DNA of 64,000 bases from Rhodoferax sp. GTDB taxonomy: Bacteria > Pseudomonadota > Gammaproteobacteria > Burkholderiales > Burkholderiaceae_C. Below are positions 18,087 through 27,988 of the stretch, in pieces. The DNA is taken from contig NZ_JAUYQD010000009.1 in the NCBI RefSeq assembly GCF_030697375.1, positions 98,756 through 162,755 of the forward strand. Reading direction: 5' to 3'. Numbering within the stretch: the stretch's first letter is position 1; every line of letters begins with the position of its first letter. A program made the position numbers and the translations under genes. The notes under the pieces were generated by a model, which was not told the DNA's origin, did not search any database, and worked only from the letters and a program-made list of their open reading frames with translations.

Positions 18087-19120
18087 AGCGGCACCTCCAT
18101 GCGAACCTGGTACACCCCTTTTTTCAAACCACTGCGAAATTGGCCTTGAACATCGTGCAGCAAGCCCAAACGGTCGCGTACATTGCGCAAAGCCACACCC
18201 TGGCCGCGCACCCCCTGCCCTGCCGGCACCGTGTTGGTCACCTTGATCACCACCACCGAACCCCTTCGCTCGGTGGACACCTTGATATCCGCCCCCGTGG
18301 CGCTGGGCTCCACCCCATGGAGCACTGCGTTCTCCACCAGGGGTTGCAGCAGCAGTGGCGGCAATTTGGCCCCGTTGCCTGCGGGGTCCAGCACCCATTG
18401 CACCCGCAAACGCTCGCCAAAGCGCACTTGTTCAATCGCCATATAACGCCGGGCCAGCGCAATTTCATCGGCCAAAGTGACTGACTCGCTGCTCTCCATC
18501 AGGGCGTGGCGAAACAGATCGCTCAAATCCTCCAACAGCATCTCGGCCTTGGCGGGCTCCGCACGCACCAGCGCGATCGCGCTGTTCAGGGTATTAAACA
18601 GAAAGTGCGGCCGAATGCGCGACTGCAACTCCGTCAGGCGCGCGGTGGTATCGGCCGGCATGCGCCCCTTGGCCCGCATGACCAAACCGGCCACCAGCAA
18701 GGCCGACAGCAGTGCCCCCGCACTGGCGCTGGCGACCCAGGGCGGCGACTCCAGCAGACCTGCCACAGCCAACACCCCGCAACCATAGAGCCCCGCCACT
18801 GCGCCCAGCGCCACAGCCACCACGTACTGCAACATCGGCACCACTCTGGCCAGCAAACGCTTGGCGACGCAGGCCGTTAGCAGCCAGGCCAAGGTTGCGG
18901 GCAGAGCGCCGCCGGTGACCAGGGACACGCGGGTGACCCAGTCCACGAAACTGATCGCCGCAAACATCACCACCACGCCCACCGCCAGCTCCACAAACAG
19001 CACCGCGCGCAACACCACACCCATCTGGCAGGCGTCAAACACCAAGGCTGACTTCGCCGATTCGCCCCCCGGCGCGGGGCTGCTTTCCTGGAACGCCGAT
19101 AATATTTGGGTGTCTTTCAT
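18083..19120 (-). CDS. algZ: Sensor histidine kinase of the LytS/AlgZ type
   Basis: This 345-residue membrane kinase has four to six helices in residues about 36-148. They are followed by a His_kinase domain in which His172 (RIRPHFLFNTLN) is the phosphorylation site. A degenerate ATPase domain with QPLVENAVLHG and GVALRNVRDRL follows. There is no periplasmic sensing domain of any size, as in AlgZ/FimS. It is coupled to the downstream algR-like gene by a 4-bp overlap and divergent from argH, with 38 bp between starts. Confidence 0.87.
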   Translation of the reverse strand: MKDTQILSAFQESSPAPGGESAKSALVFDACQMGVVLRAVLFVELAVGVVVMFAAISFVDWVTRVSLVTGGALPATLAWLLTACVAKRLLARVVPMLQYVVAVALGAVAGLYGCGVLAVAGLLESPPWVASASAGALLSALLVAGLVMRAKGRMPADTTARLTELQSRIRPHFLFNTLNSAIALVRAEPAKAEMLLEDLSDLFRHALMESSESVTLADEIALARRYMAIEQVRFGERLRVQWVLDPAGNGAKLPPLLLQPLVENAVLHGVEPSATGADIKVSTERRGSVVVIKVTNTVPAGQGVRGQGVALRNVRDRLGLLHDVQGQFRSGLKKGVYQVRMEVPL

Positions 19121-19158
19121 GAATCCGCATTTTGACTCCTTTATCTGAACCGCTTTCC

Positions 19159-20610
19159 ATGTCCCAAAATCAATTCGACAAAAAATCCGAGGCGTGGTCT
19201 GCGCTGTTTTCCGAACCCATGAGCGACCTGGTCAAACGCTACACCTCCAGCGTCTTTTTCGACAAACGCCTGTGGCAAGCCGACATCACGGGCTCATTGG
19301 CCCATGCCGACATGCTGGCAGCCCAGGGCATCATCAACGCGCAAGACCACGCTGCCATCCAGGGCGGCATGGCACAAATCTGGTCCCAGATCGAATCGGG
19401 GGCGTTCGAGTGGAAGCTGGACCTGGAAGACGTGCACCTCAACATCGAAGCGCGCCTGACCCAACTGGTGGGTGACGCCGGCAAACGCCTGCACACCGGG
19501 CGCTCCCGCAACGACCAGGTCGCCACCGACGTGCGCCTGTGGCTGCGCGGCGAGATCGACCTGATTGGCGGCCTGCTGAGCGACCTGCAAAAAGCACTGC
19601 TGGACGTGGCCGAAAAAAACGTCGACGTCATCTTGCCCGGCTTCACCCACCTGCAGGTGGCCCAACCCATCAGCTTTGGCCACCACATGCTGGCCTATGT
19701 GGAAATGTTCAGCCGCGACGCCGAACGCATGCTCGACGTGCGTCGCCGCACCAACCGCCTGCCCCTGGGCGCGGCGGCCCTGGCCGGCACCAGCTACGCG
19801 CTGGACCGCGAACGCGTGGCGACAACCCTGGGCATGGTCGATGACCAAGGCCAGCCCCAGGTGTGCCAGAACAGCCTGGACGCCGTGAGCGACCGCGACT
19901 TCGCCATCGAATTCACCGCCGCAGCGTCCTTGTGCATGGTGCACATCAGCCGTTTCAGCGAAGAGCTGATTTTGTGGATGAGCCAGAACTTTGGCTTTGT
20001 GCAGATTTCCGACCGTTTCACCACCGGTAGTTCCATCATGCCGCAGAAGAAAAACCCCGACGTGCCCGAACTCGCGCGCGGCAAGACCGGCCGCGTGGTG
20101 GGCCACCTGATGGGCCTGATCACGCTCATGAAAGGCCAGCCCCTGGCCTACAACAAGGACAACCAGGAAGACAAGGAGCCGCTGTTCGACACCGTGGACA
20201 CGCTCAAGGACACGCTGCGCATCTTTGCCGAAATGGTCGGTGGCCAGCTCAACCCCACCACCGGCATGAAAGAAGGCGGCATCACCGTCAAGCCCGAAGC
20301 CATGGAGCGCGCCGCCCTCAAGGGCTACGCCACCGCCACCGACCTGGCCGACTACCTGGTCAAAAAGGGCCTGCCCTTCCGCGATGCCCATGAGACCGTG
20401 GCCCATGCGGTGAAAGCGGCGATCTCGCACCAGGTGGATTTATCGGAACTGCCACTGGCGGTATTAAAAGAGTTCAACCCGAACATCGAAAAAGATGTGT
20501 ACGAGGTGCTGAGCCTGCGTGGTTCACTCCATGCGCGCGATATTTTGGGTGGAACGGCGCCGAACCAGGTGCGGATGCAGATTGCACGGCATCGGGTGCG
20601 GCTGGGTTAA
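19159..20610 (+). CDS. argH: Argininosuccinate lyase
   Basis: This 483-residue enzyme splits argininosuccinate to arginine and fumarate, the last step of arginine synthesis. The N-terminus [13 protein letters not shown] is typical for betaproteobacteria, which supports ATG 19159 over an in-frame ATG nine codons earlier. [10 protein letters not shown] (111-120), the THLQ region (163-166), and the fumarase/aspartase superfamily signature [11 protein letters not shown] (290-300) with its catalytic serine are all present. It is divergent from the algZ-like gene, matching the argH-algZ-algR order of Pseudomonas. Confidence 0.97.
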   Translation: MSQNQFDKKSEAWSALFSEPMSDLVKRYTSSVFFDKRLWQADITGSLAHADMLAAQGIINAQDHAAIQGGMAQIWSQIESGAFEWKLDLEDVHLNIEARLTQLVGDAGKRLHTGRSRNDQVATDVRLWLRGEIDLIGGLLSDLQKALLDVAEKNVDVILPGFTHLQVAQPISFGHHMLAYVEMFSRDAERMLDVRRRTNRLPLGAAALAGTSYALDRERVATTLGMVDDQGQPQVCQNSLDAVSDRDFAIEFTAAASLCMVHISRFSEELILWMSQNFGFVQISDRFTTGSSIMPQKKNPDVPELARGKTGRVVGHLMGLITLMKGQPLAYNKDNQEDKEPLFDTVDTLKDTLRIFAEMVGGQLNPTTGMKEGGITVKPEAMERAALKGYATATDLADYLVKKGLPFRDAHETVAHAVKAAISHQVDLSELPLAVLKEFNPNIEKDVYEVLSLRGSLHARDILGGTAPNQVRMQIARHRVRLG

Positions 20611-20628
20611 ACGCCGCGGCTTGCCGCC

Positions 20629-22095
20629 ATGTTTTACGCCATTCCGCTGGAGAACAAACCAAGCTGGCGTAACCCGCCGTGGATGACGCTACTGCTGATC
20701 TTCGTCAACATGGTGGTGTTCTGGGGTCCCCAGCGTGCTGAAGAACTGGCGCTGGACCGGGCTGCCCGTTTTTATATGGCCAGCACCCTGCCGGGTCTGG
20801 AACTACCGCTCTTTGTCCGATGGCTGGACGACGTGGGCTCGCCGAACGCGGCAGACGCAAAGGAACTGCTGGCCGACAACCAAACCGCTGCATTGCTTGA
20901 AAACATGGGGCATGAGCCCCGGTTTCTTGCACGCTTGCAGGCTGGCTGGGTCATCACATCCGCACACCCGCAGTATGCACAGTGGAAACAGGAACGGCGC
21001 ACGTACGAAAACCTGTTGCCCGCACCTTTTGCACCACGCTGGTCACAGAGTTATGACAAGGAAGCGGAGATCCGGCCTGTCACCTGGATAAGCAACGCTT
21101 TTTTGCATGCCAGCACGGGACACATGCTGGGAAACATGGTGTTCTTGTTTCTGTTCGGATTCACTGTGGAGCTGGCGCTCGGGCGTGCGCTCTACCTTGG
21201 TTTTTACCTGCTCGGCGCCCTGGGCGCATCGCTGCTCGCCGGATGGGCCTATGCGGGCAGCGGTGGCTACGGCCTGGGGGCATCGGGCGCGATTTCGGCC
21301 CTGATGGGCATGTATGCCGTGATGTACCGGCTCAGGCGGATTCGCTTCTTCTACCAGCTATTTTTCTATTTCAACTACGTCACCGCACCTGCCATCATTT
21401 TGCTGCCCACCTGGATCACCAACGAATTGTTGCAGCATTTCATTGGCGGACAAGGCATTGCCTATATGGCGCACCTGGGCGGGCTTTTGAGCGGCGCCCT
21501 GTTGATGGCGGGTGTGCTGCTTTTTCGCAAGCAAGCACTGCATGGCACCCAGCCCGCAACTCCAATGGATGGCTTTGATGGACATGTGGCGTCGGCACGC
21601 CAGTGCGCCAGCAAATTGAAGTTTGATGCAGCCTGCGTCGAATGGCGCGCCGCTGCCAAGCTGCGTCCCGACGATGCAGGCACCCTGCGCTCCTGGTTCA
21701 ACACCGCCAGGATGTGGCCTGCCGGTGAAGATTTTCACCGCGCGGCACTCCTTATTTTTCGACTCGCCCCCTCCGATGTGGCCACGCTTGAATTGCAGCA
21801 CAGTAGTTACAAAATCTACCTGGATCAGGCTAAACCGGGGGCGCGCCTCAAAGCCGACGACATGGCACGCTTGGCGGGCCGCTTCACCCGCGTGGGCCAA
21901 TTCAACGATGCGGAAAAGCTGTGCCAAGCGTTGATCAAAACAGCGCCCGAACACACCGCATTAGGCGACACCGTATGCATTTTCGCCAATGGCTTGCTGC
22001 AAGCAGGGCAACACGAGCGCGCCCGGCAATGGCTACCCCACCTGCAAAGGCTCGCTCCACAGGACATGGTGACCCGCACCTTGCAGCGAAGCTAA
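20629..22095 (+). CDS. Rhomboid family intramembrane serine protease with C-terminal helical repeats
   Basis: This 488-residue membrane protein has a first helix at about 18-33, then a soluble insert of roughly 115 residues. The rhomboid core spans about 150-300. The core shows His160, His165 and Asn169 (the HxxxxHxxxN helix), GASG with catalytic Ser219, and His282 in the AHLGG helix, so it looks active. After about 310 the chain is soluble, Ala/Leu-rich and TPR-like. The long insert between helix 1 and the core is unusual. It starts 18 bp after argH and may be co-transcribed. Substrates are unknown. Confidence 0.85.
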   Translation: MFYAIPLENKPSWRNPPWMTLLLIFVNMVVFWGPQRAEELALDRAARFYMASTLPGLELPLFVRWLDDVGSPNAADAKELLADNQTAALLENMGHEPRFLARLQAGWVITSAHPQYAQWKQERRTYENLLPAPFAPRWSQSYDKEAEIRPVTWISNAFLHASTGHMLGNMVFLFLFGFTVELALGRALYLGFYLLGALGASLLAGWAYAGSGGYGLGASGAISALMGMYAVMYRLRRIRFFYQLFFYFNYVTAPAIILLPTWITNELLQHFIGGQGIAYMAHLGGLLSGALLMAGVLLFRKQALHGTQPATPMDGFDGHVASARQCASKLKFDAACVEWRAAAKLRPDDAGTLRSWFNTARMWPAGEDFHRAALLIFRLAPSDVATLELQHSSYKIYLDQAKPGARLKADDMARLAGRFTRVGQFNDAEKLCQALIKTAPEHTALGDTVCIFANGLLQAGQHERARQWLPHLQRLAPQDMVTRTLQRS

Positions 22096-23420
22096 ACAGC
22101 CCCCTGTGAGCGGGCCCCCTCGGCGCCGACAACTGGCAGGCTGCGCAAGAGCCAGCGCACTTCCTGCGTCGGCCCACTGTCGGGGTAGCGTGCTTCCAGG
22201 GTAGCCAGAATGGGGCGCGCCATGTCCACCCGGTTGAGTCCCTGAACCAACACCCGCGCGGCAAGCTCGTAAGCCTGCGGTATGGCGGCATGCCCCCGGA
22301 ACCGTTTATCAAAACCAGACAACAACGCCAACGCGGCCCGCGCTTCACCATTGCGCCACTGTGCACCAGCCAATGCCAAAACAACCGCAGCGTCTTCAAT
22401 CACAAATCCCCCACCATTTTCATGGCAGGCACGGTAGACCTTAAGGGCCTCGGCAGGTTGTTGGTGAAGGATGAGCAACGCAATGTAGCGCTGTGCGTGG
22501 TCAAGCAACGGCGTGGTCTTTCCCGCCAATAACAACACTTGGTGATAACGACGTTGTGCGGCAAGATCGTCTTGCCGATGGCGTTGTTCTTCATAGGCCA
22601 GACCCAACGCCCCGTCCACGTCGCCATCTGTCACCATCTGCGCAATCAGCGCGTCCACCTGGTGCTGGGCAACTTGCGCAGGTGTGCGACGGTCGGGTTT
22701 TACATCGTCCATGCCGCCGCCAGGCAACAGGCTGACGCCGAAGGCTGCATGGTGCTGGTACATCACGTAGCCCAGGAGGCTGGCCATCACCCAAGCAAAA
22801 TAGATAAATGCGAAATTGAAGACAGGCAGCACTACCCAGCCACCGATCACCGGCAGCAGGAGGGTTAGTGCAATCTGTGCCCCCGAACTCAGCAAAAAAA
22901 GAAAAACACACAGAACGACATAAGGCCATCCGACTGTACGTACCGTGTCCCAAACCAAACCCAGGTTCAAAGTTTGAAAGATGCTGCATGTCTGCACCAG
23001 CACCATCACCGAGGCCGGAAAAACGAAAGAAATCACAAACAGCCCCATGGACCCCAACACGGGACTCAAACGCCCCAACCATCCCACGGCAAGGCCCTGC
23101 AGGACCACCACGGCAAACAGTTTCCATGGCAAACCGACCCAATCTTCGTCAAGGTGACTGGGAAAATCGCGGGCACGCATGACGCCACGGGAACCGAGCG
23201 CCACAATCTTGAAAGCGTAGCGACTGGCAGCCAGCACGATGCCACCTTCCACCAAGACCAGATCCAAGGGCTCTGGCAAAAAAAACATCAGTTCAACCAG
23301 CAGGCTGCACATCGCCAAGACCATGCCGTACACCAGCGGTTGGGACTGGAATGGAAACGCGAAAAAAGCGTTCAGCCGATGCCAAAATGGCGTGGGGTGG
23401 GTCAGGGCCGCCGCTTGCAT
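22092..23420 (-). CDS. Uncharacterised polytopic membrane protein with TPR-like C-terminus
   Basis: This is a 442-residue protein I cannot assign to a named family. Residues about 28-215 contain roughly six hydrophobic helices (for example LAMCSLLVELMFFL, LFAVVVLQGLAVGWL, FLLSSGAQIALTLLL). The remaining 220 residues are soluble, rich in Ala/Leu/His, and look like tetratricopeptide-type helical pairs ending in VRWLLRSLP. Its stop codon overlaps the stop of the converging rhomboid gene. Both proteins share the membrane-plus-helical-repeat plan, so a related function is possible but unproven. Confidence 0.7.
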   Translation of the reverse strand: MQAAALTHPTPFWHRLNAFFAFPFQSQPLVYGMVLAMCSLLVELMFFLPEPLDLVLVEGGIVLAASRYAFKIVALGSRGVMRARDFPSHLDEDWVGLPWKLFAVVVLQGLAVGWLGRLSPVLGSMGLFVISFVFPASVMVLVQTCSIFQTLNLGLVWDTVRTVGWPYVVLCVFLFLLSSGAQIALTLLLPVIGGWVVLPVFNFAFIYFAWVMASLLGYVMYQHHAAFGVSLLPGGGMDDVKPDRRTPAQVAQHQVDALIAQMVTDGDVDGALGLAYEEQRHRQDDLAAQRRYHQVLLLAGKTTPLLDHAQRYIALLILHQQPAEALKVYRACHENGGGFVIEDAAVVLALAGAQWRNGEARAALALLSGFDKRFRGHAAIPQAYELAARVLVQGLNRVDMARPILATLEARYPDSGPTQEVRWLLRSLPVVGAEGARSQGAV

Positions 23421-23442
23421 ATATGCGCTACGTTCGGGCCAA

Positions 23443-23946
23443 CTATTCGATCAAGGATTTGCCTTCGGCGCTAAGCCGCAAAAGTTTGCCATTGCGCTTG
23501 ACAAAGGTCTCAGTCGTCTCGGAGGTGATCTTCACCATAAGCACCTGCTCCGTGCCCATTTTGAATACGGAGCGAACCTTGACGATTGCCGTCTTTTTAT
23601 CGCTACTGATGTCGATACTGTCTACTTTTTCACTGACTTCGACCCCCGCGCCGTCACCGAACTGGCTTTTGAGCTTATCGACCGTTTCAAAGAGTTTCTC
23701 GGTGGCTTGGCAGGACTTGGCTTTGTCAGCCTCATCCTCCACACGTCCGGCCATACTCACCTGGGTCATGCGCTGGGTGTACTTCTCATCAAGCGAAGCG
23801 CACATCTCTTTGGCCTTTCCGTCGTCCAGCCACTGAAGCTCTTGCTGGAAAAAGCCATGCACATCGGTTTCAGAAATTTGACGGCCGCCGACAAACCAAT
23901 ACCATCCCCCGATCGCAAAAGCGACCATCACCAAAATAACTTTCAT
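23443..23946 (-). CDS. Small membrane-anchored protein of unknown function
   Basis: This 167-residue protein begins with a signal anchor (MKVILVMVAFAIGGWYWFVGG, written here only as residues about 1-20) and is otherwise a soluble alpha/beta domain, probably periplasmic. Two cysteines (in KEMCASL and AKSCQATE) could form a disulphide. The second half has alternating strands (IDISSDKKTAIVKVRSVFKMG). I do not recognise the family. The start at 23946 has GGGAG close upstream. A longer in-frame reading exists but would bury the signal anchor. It lies 22 bp downstream of the preceding leftward membrane gene. Confidence 0.65.
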   Translation of the reverse strand: MKVILVMVAFAIGGWYWFVGGRQISETDVHGFFQQELQWLDDGKAKEMCASLDEKYTQRMTQVSMAGRVEDEADKAKSCQATEKLFETVDKLKSQFGDGAGVEVSEKVDSIDISSDKKTAIVKVRSVFKMGTEQVLMVKITSETTETFVKRNGKLLRLSAEGKSLIE

Positions 23947-24133
23947 AAACTCCCTGACAATAGTTATTAATTCTGTATAGGTGGCGAACAGTGTAAGGCA
24001 ACCCAATGGCTGGCTATGGCGCAAATCAAATCCACGCACACCCCGGCATAGAGTGCGTGGTGGGCTTCACAACCAACGATCCGCCACGCGCTACGGCGAT
24101 GGATCACCAAGGCACGCGGAGCATTTGCGAACA

Positions 24134-24685
24134 ATGACAACCTATATCGCCCTTTTGCGCGGCATCAACGTCTCTGGAAAAAACACCATTCGCATGGCGG
24201 AACTGCGTGACAGCATGGAGCGCATGGGGTTTGCGAGCACCCAAACCTATTTGCAGAGCGGAAACATCGTGTTTCGCACGGGGACAACGGACGAAGCCAA
24301 GCTCGCAGCAAGCATCGGGGCCAGGATCGGCCAGGATTTCGGACATGTGGTGTCGGTTCTGGTGCTGACGGCGCACGATCTGGAGCGCATCTCCAGCTCC
24401 AATCCCTTGTGGCCAGCCACCGGGGGTGAAGAAAGTCTCTTTCACTGCACTTTCCTGTTCGAAGCGGTGTCTCCAGCGCGTTTCCAGGCCCTCCAGTTGC
24501 CCGCCACCGAGGGTGAACGTGCGGTACTGGTGGACCACGCGGTGCTGCTGCACTGCCCCCACGGGTATGGAAAAACCAAGTTGAACAACAGCTACTTTGA
24601 ACGGGCGCTGGGGGTAGCCGCCACGACCCGGAACTGGCGTACCGTGCTGGCGCTGCACGGGCTGTGTTCGGCGCCCTCACCCTAG
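24134..24685 (+). CDS. DUF1697 family protein
   Basis: This 183-residue cytoplasmic protein of the DUF1697 family has no established function. The N-terminus MTTYIALLRGINVSGKNTI and the following MAELR, YLQSGNIVF are the family signature. The segment GYGKTKLNN near 155 and the C-terminal NWRTVLAL are also typical. The ATG at 24134 is preferred because upstream in-frame residues are not family-like. It stands alone on the plus strand between leftward genes. Its stop is followed 9 nt later by repeat copy C. Confidence 0.85.
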   Translation: MTTYIALLRGINVSGKNTIRMAELRDSMERMGFASTQTYLQSGNIVFRTGTTDEAKLAASIGARIGQDFGHVVSVLVLTAHDLERISSSNPLWPATGGEESLFHCTFLFEAVSPARFQALQLPATEGERAVLVDHAVLLHCPHGYGKTKLNNSYFERALGVAATTRNWRTVLALHGLCSAPSP

Positions 24686-24694
24686 ATTTCAGCA

Positions 24695-24752
24695 ACTTGC
24701 TACCAATTTGATAGCTGCTCACGCATATTCTACGGTGGCTACAGCCCTATTT
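24695..24752 (+). repeat. 58-bp interspersed repeat, copy C
   Basis: This reads ACTTGCTACC, AATTTGATAGCTGCTCACGC, ATATTCTACG, GTGGCTACAG and CCCTATTT, aligned gap-free to the other copies. It lies between the stop of the DUF1697 gene and the stop of the converging aldo/keto reductase gene. The reductase stop codon and its last codon are inside the repeat. Confidence 0.8.
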
Positions 24753-25754
24753 CATGCTTGAAATCGGCGCAATGGCGTCCAGGGCCGCCAGTTCGGCACC
24801 CGTGAAGTCGGGCGCGCGCAGGGCCTGGACCGCGTCGTCGATCTGGCTGCTGCGGCTGGCGCCAATCAGCACCGAGGTCATGCCCGCATGGCGCAGCACC
24901 CAGGCCAGCGCCATCTGCGCCAGCGTCTGCCCACGCGCCTGGGCCATGCAGTGGAGCGCCTCGATCAGCGCCAGGCGCTCGGCGGTCACATCGGTCGATT
25001 TGAGAAAACCATGCGCTTTGGACGCGCGCGAGCCCTCGGGAATGGTGCCGCCCAGGTATTTGTCGGTCAGCAGCCCCTGGGCCAGGGGTGAGAAGGCAAT
25101 GCAGCCCACGCCCTGTGTGGCCAGCACCTCCAGCAGGCCGTTTTCGATCTCCCGGTCGAGCAGGTTGTAGCGCGCCTGGTGGATCAGGCAGGGGGTGCCG
25201 AGCTGGCGCAGCAGCGCCGTGGCTTCACGGGTGCGCTCGGGGCCGTAGTTGGACAGGCCCACATACAGCGCGCGCCCGCTGCGCACGATGTGGTCGAGCG
25301 CCGCCATGGTTTCTTCGAGGGGCGTGTTGTTGTCGGGCCGATGGTGGTAGAAGATGTCGACATAGTCGAGCCCCAGGCGCGCCAGGCTCGCATCCAGACT
25401 GGCCACCAGGTATTTGCGCGAACCGCCGTCGCCATAGGGTCCGGGCCCCATGACATAGCCGGCCTTGGTGGAGACGATGATTTCGTCGCGGTAGGCGCCC
25501 AGGCCCTGGCGCAGGATTTCGCCGAACACGGTCTCGGCCGAGCCCGGTGGCGGGCCGTAGTTGTTGGCGAGGTCGAAGTGCGTGATGCCCGCATCAAAGG
25601 CATGGCGGACCAGCGCCTGGGCCGTATCAAAGCGGTCCACGTGGCCAAAGTTGTGCCACAGGCCGAGCGACACGCGGGGCAATTGCAGTCCGCTGCTGCC
25701 GCAGTGGCGGTAGGGCATGTGGGTATAGCGGCTGTCGGCGGCCTGGTAGGACAT
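24747..25754 (-). CDS. Aldo/keto reductase, YghZ (glyceraldehyde-3-phosphate reductase) type
   Basis: This 335-residue TIM-barrel NADPH-dependent oxidoreductase has a catalytic tetrad visible as the Asp in HFDLANNYG, the Tyr in the same motif, the Lys in STKAGY, and the His in FYHHRPD. The GPPPGSAE insertion after the Tyr is characteristic of the YghZ/MgrA and potassium-channel-beta branch. It is the last gene of the leftward alpha-galactoside operon, 12 bp after galK, so it may act on a sugar aldehyde or methylglyoxal-type by-product. The last codon and stop lie in repeat copy C. Confidence 0.88.
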   Translation of the reverse strand: MSYQAADSRYTHMPYRHCGSSGLQLPRVSLGLWHNFGHVDRFDTAQALVRHAFDAGITHFDLANNYGPPPGSAETVFGEILRQGLGAYRDEIIVSTKAGYVMGPGPYGDGGSRKYLVASLDASLARLGLDYVDIFYHHRPDNNTPLEETMAALDHIVRSGRALYVGLSNYGPERTREATALLRQLGTPCLIHQARYNLLDREIENGLLEVLATQGVGCIAFSPLAQGLLTDKYLGGTIPEGSRASKAHGFLKSTDVTAERLALIEALHCMAQARGQTLAQMALAWVLRHAGMTSVLIGASRSSQIDDAVQALRAPDFTGAELAALDAIAPISSMK

Positions 25755-25766
25755 GGGGAGATTCCT

Positions 25767-26939
25767 TCAATCGTTCAAAACATGCGCGCCAGCGGTGGCG
25801 CGGCAGACATAGACGGAGGCCAGTTCACCGCCCGGTGCGCGGTAATGCGCGGCCACCGCCAAGCGGGCGGCGTCCACACCCGCTTCGGGCAGCAGGGCAA
25901 CCACGCAACCGCCAAAACCGCCGCCCGTCATGCGCGCACTGCCCACACCGCCGATGGCGTCCTGCAGGATGGCCACGAGCTGGTCGATGGGCGGCACGGT
26001 GATCTCGAAGTCGTCGCGCATGGAGGCATGAGAGGCGGCCATCAGGCGCCCCAGCTGCCTCAAGTCGCCCGCCGCAAGCGCATCGGCGGCGTCCAGCGTA
26101 CGCTGGTTTTCAGTGACGATGTGGCGGGCGCGCCGGAACACCAGCGGGTCCAGGCCAGTGGCCTCGCGTTCGAATTGCGCCAGGTTGACATCGCGCAGCG
26201 CCTTGACGCCGTAGTGGCGGGCCGCGGCTTCGCATTGGGCTCGGCGCGCGTTGTATTCGCCATCCACCAGGCCGCGCTTCACGTGCGAGTGAACAATCAT
26301 CACCGCCAGGCCTTCGGGCAGGGGCACCGGGCGCAGCGCCAGGGAACGGCAGTCGATCAGCAGCGCATGGCCGCTCTCACCGCGCGCCGAGATCAGCTGG
26401 TCCATGATGCCGCAGTTGACACCGACAAACTGGTTCTCGGCCTGCTGGGCGATCAGCGCGAGGTCGGTGGCACTCACGCTGTCCAAGCCCTGCATCGCCT
26501 TGAAGGCCAGACCCACCGCCACCTCCAGCGAAGCCGAGGACGACAGGCCCGCGCCCTGCGGCACATTGCCGGCCACCACCAGGTCCAGCCCATGCAACGA
26601 AAGGCCACGCGCCAGCAGCGTCTTGACGACACCGCGCACATAGTTGGCCCACAAGGCATCGCTGCGCGGCGCGATAGGCGCGTCCAGCGAGAACTGGTCC
26701 AGAGCTTCCCCATAGTTGCAGGCCACCACCCGCACTTGGCGGTCGGTGCGCGGGCCGATCGCAATCAGCGTCTCGTAGTCGATGGCGCAGGGCAGCACGA
26801 AGCCATCGTTGTAGTCGGTGTGCTCGCCGATCAGGTTGACGCGGCCGGGCGCGCGCACATGGCGTGCCGGGGCTTGGCCAATGTGGCGCGCAAAGGCGCT
26901 GTCCACGCGTTGTCGCAAAGAGGTGTCCATTGGGTCCAT
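25767..26939 (-). CDS. galK: Galactokinase
   Basis: This 390-residue GHMP-family kinase phosphorylates galactose at C1, the entry to the Leloir pathway. [22 protein letters not shown] near 29-50 is the galactokinase signature (the catalytic Arg and substrate-binding Glu/His/Asp lie in it). The ATP loop is [15 protein letters not shown] near 120-134, and [11 protein letters not shown] near 335-345 is the third GHMP motif. The ATG at 26939 is used; a TTG directly before it and an ATG at 26930 are alternatives. It follows galT by a few bases in the same operon. Confidence 0.95.
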   Translation of the reverse strand: MDPMDTSLRQRVDSAFARHIGQAPARHVRAPGRVNLIGEHTDYNDGFVLPCAIDYETLIAIGPRTDRQVRVVACNYGEALDQFSLDAPIAPRSDALWANYVRGVVKTLLARGLSLHGLDLVVAGNVPQGAGLSSSASLEVAVGLAFKAMQGLDSVSATDLALIAQQAENQFVGVNCGIMDQLISARGESGHALLIDCRSLALRPVPLPEGLAVMIVHSHVKRGLVDGEYNARRAQCEAAARHYGVKALRDVNLAQFEREATGLDPLVFRRARHIVTENQRTLDAADALAAGDLRQLGRLMAASHASMRDDFEITVPPIDQLVAILQDAIGGVGSARMTGGGFGGCVVALLPEAGVDAARLAVAAHYRAPGGELASVYVCRATAGAHVLND

Positions 26940-26944
26940 CAAGC

Positions 26945-27988
26945 TCAGGCCTCGCGGTAATGCAGGTCGCTGACGGCGCGCAGTTGCTGCGCCGCCTGCT
27001 CGGGGGTCAGGTCGCGCTGGGCCTCGGCCAGCATCTCGAAACCAACCATGAATTTGCGCACCGAGGCCGAACGCAGCAGCGGCGGATAAAAGTGCGCATG
27101 CAACTGCCAGGGCGTGGTGTCACGCCCGTCGAAGGGGGCGCCGTGCCAGCCCATCGAGTACGGAAACGAGCACTGGAACAGGTTGTCGTAGCGCGAGGTC
27201 AGGCGCTTGAGCACGAGCGCCAGATCGGCACGCTGCGGCGCAGTGAGTTGGGGCAGTTGTTGCACCGCAAAGCGCGGCAGCAACAAGGTCTCGAAAGGCC
27301 AGGTGGCCCAAAAGGGCACGATGGCGAGCCAGTGCTCGGTTTGCACCACCACGCGCTCGCCCGACGCCGCCTCGCGCTCGGCCAGGTCGAGCAGCAAGGC
27401 GCGGCCGTGTTCGGCGTGCCAGGCGCGCTGGCGCAGGTCTTCGGCGGCGGGCTCGTTGGGGACATACGCGGTGGCCCAGATCTGGCCGTGCGGATGGGGG
27501 TTGGAGCAACCCATCAGCGCGCCCTTGTTCTCAAACACCTGCACCCACGGGTAAGTCGCGCCCAGCTCGGCGGTTTGCGCGCACCAGGTGTCGATGACAC
27601 CGCCAATGGCTGCCAACGGCAGTTCCGGCAGGGTCTTGCCGTGGTCGGGCGAGAAGCAGATCACGCGGCTGGTGCCACGCGCATCGGCCACCTGAAACAG
27701 CGCGTCGGTGCCGGCCGGCGCGCGGGGCGCGTCGGGCAACATGGCGGCGAAATCGTTGGTGAAAACGTAGGTGCCGGGGTAATCCGGGTTGGTCTCGCCA
27801 GTGACGCGCTGGTTGCCGGCACACAAAAAACAGGCCGGGTCGTACGCCGGACGCTCGGTGGTGTCGGGCTGCTCTTGCTGGCCTTGCCACGGGCGTTTAG
27901 AGCGGTGCGGGGAGACCAGCACCCACTGGCCGGTGAGCGGGTTGTAGCGGCGGTGGGAATGTTCAGAAACGTCGAAGCTTGCGTTCAT
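26945..27988 (-). CDS. galT: UDP-glucose--hexose-1-phosphate uridylyltransferase
   Basis: This 347-residue HIT-superfamily enzyme swaps UMP between UDP-glucose and galactose-1-phosphate. [17 protein letters not shown] (residues about 13-29) is the GalT start. CFLCAGN gives the zinc-binding cysteines, and [10 protein letters not shown] near 165 carries the HPH catalytic His. A later [11 protein letters not shown] segment binds metal. Full length. The ATG at 27988 overlaps the galE stop (ATGA), so galE-galT are coupled. galK follows. Confidence 0.95.
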   Translation of the reverse strand: MNASFDVSEHSHRRYNPLTGQWVLVSPHRSKRPWQGQQEQPDTTERPAYDPACFLCAGNQRVTGETNPDYPGTYVFTNDFAAMLPDAPRAPAGTDALFQVADARGTSRVICFSPDHGKTLPELPLAAIGGVIDTWCAQTAELGATYPWVQVFENKGALMGCSNPHPHGQIWATAYVPNEPAAEDLRQRAWHAEHGRALLLDLAEREAASGERVVVQTEHWLAIVPFWATWPFETLLLPRFAVQQLPQLTAPQRADLALVLKRLTSRYDNLFQCSFPYSMGWHGAPFDGRDTTPWQLHAHFYPPLLRSASVRKFMVGFEMLAEAQRDLTPEQAAQQLRAVSDLHYREA

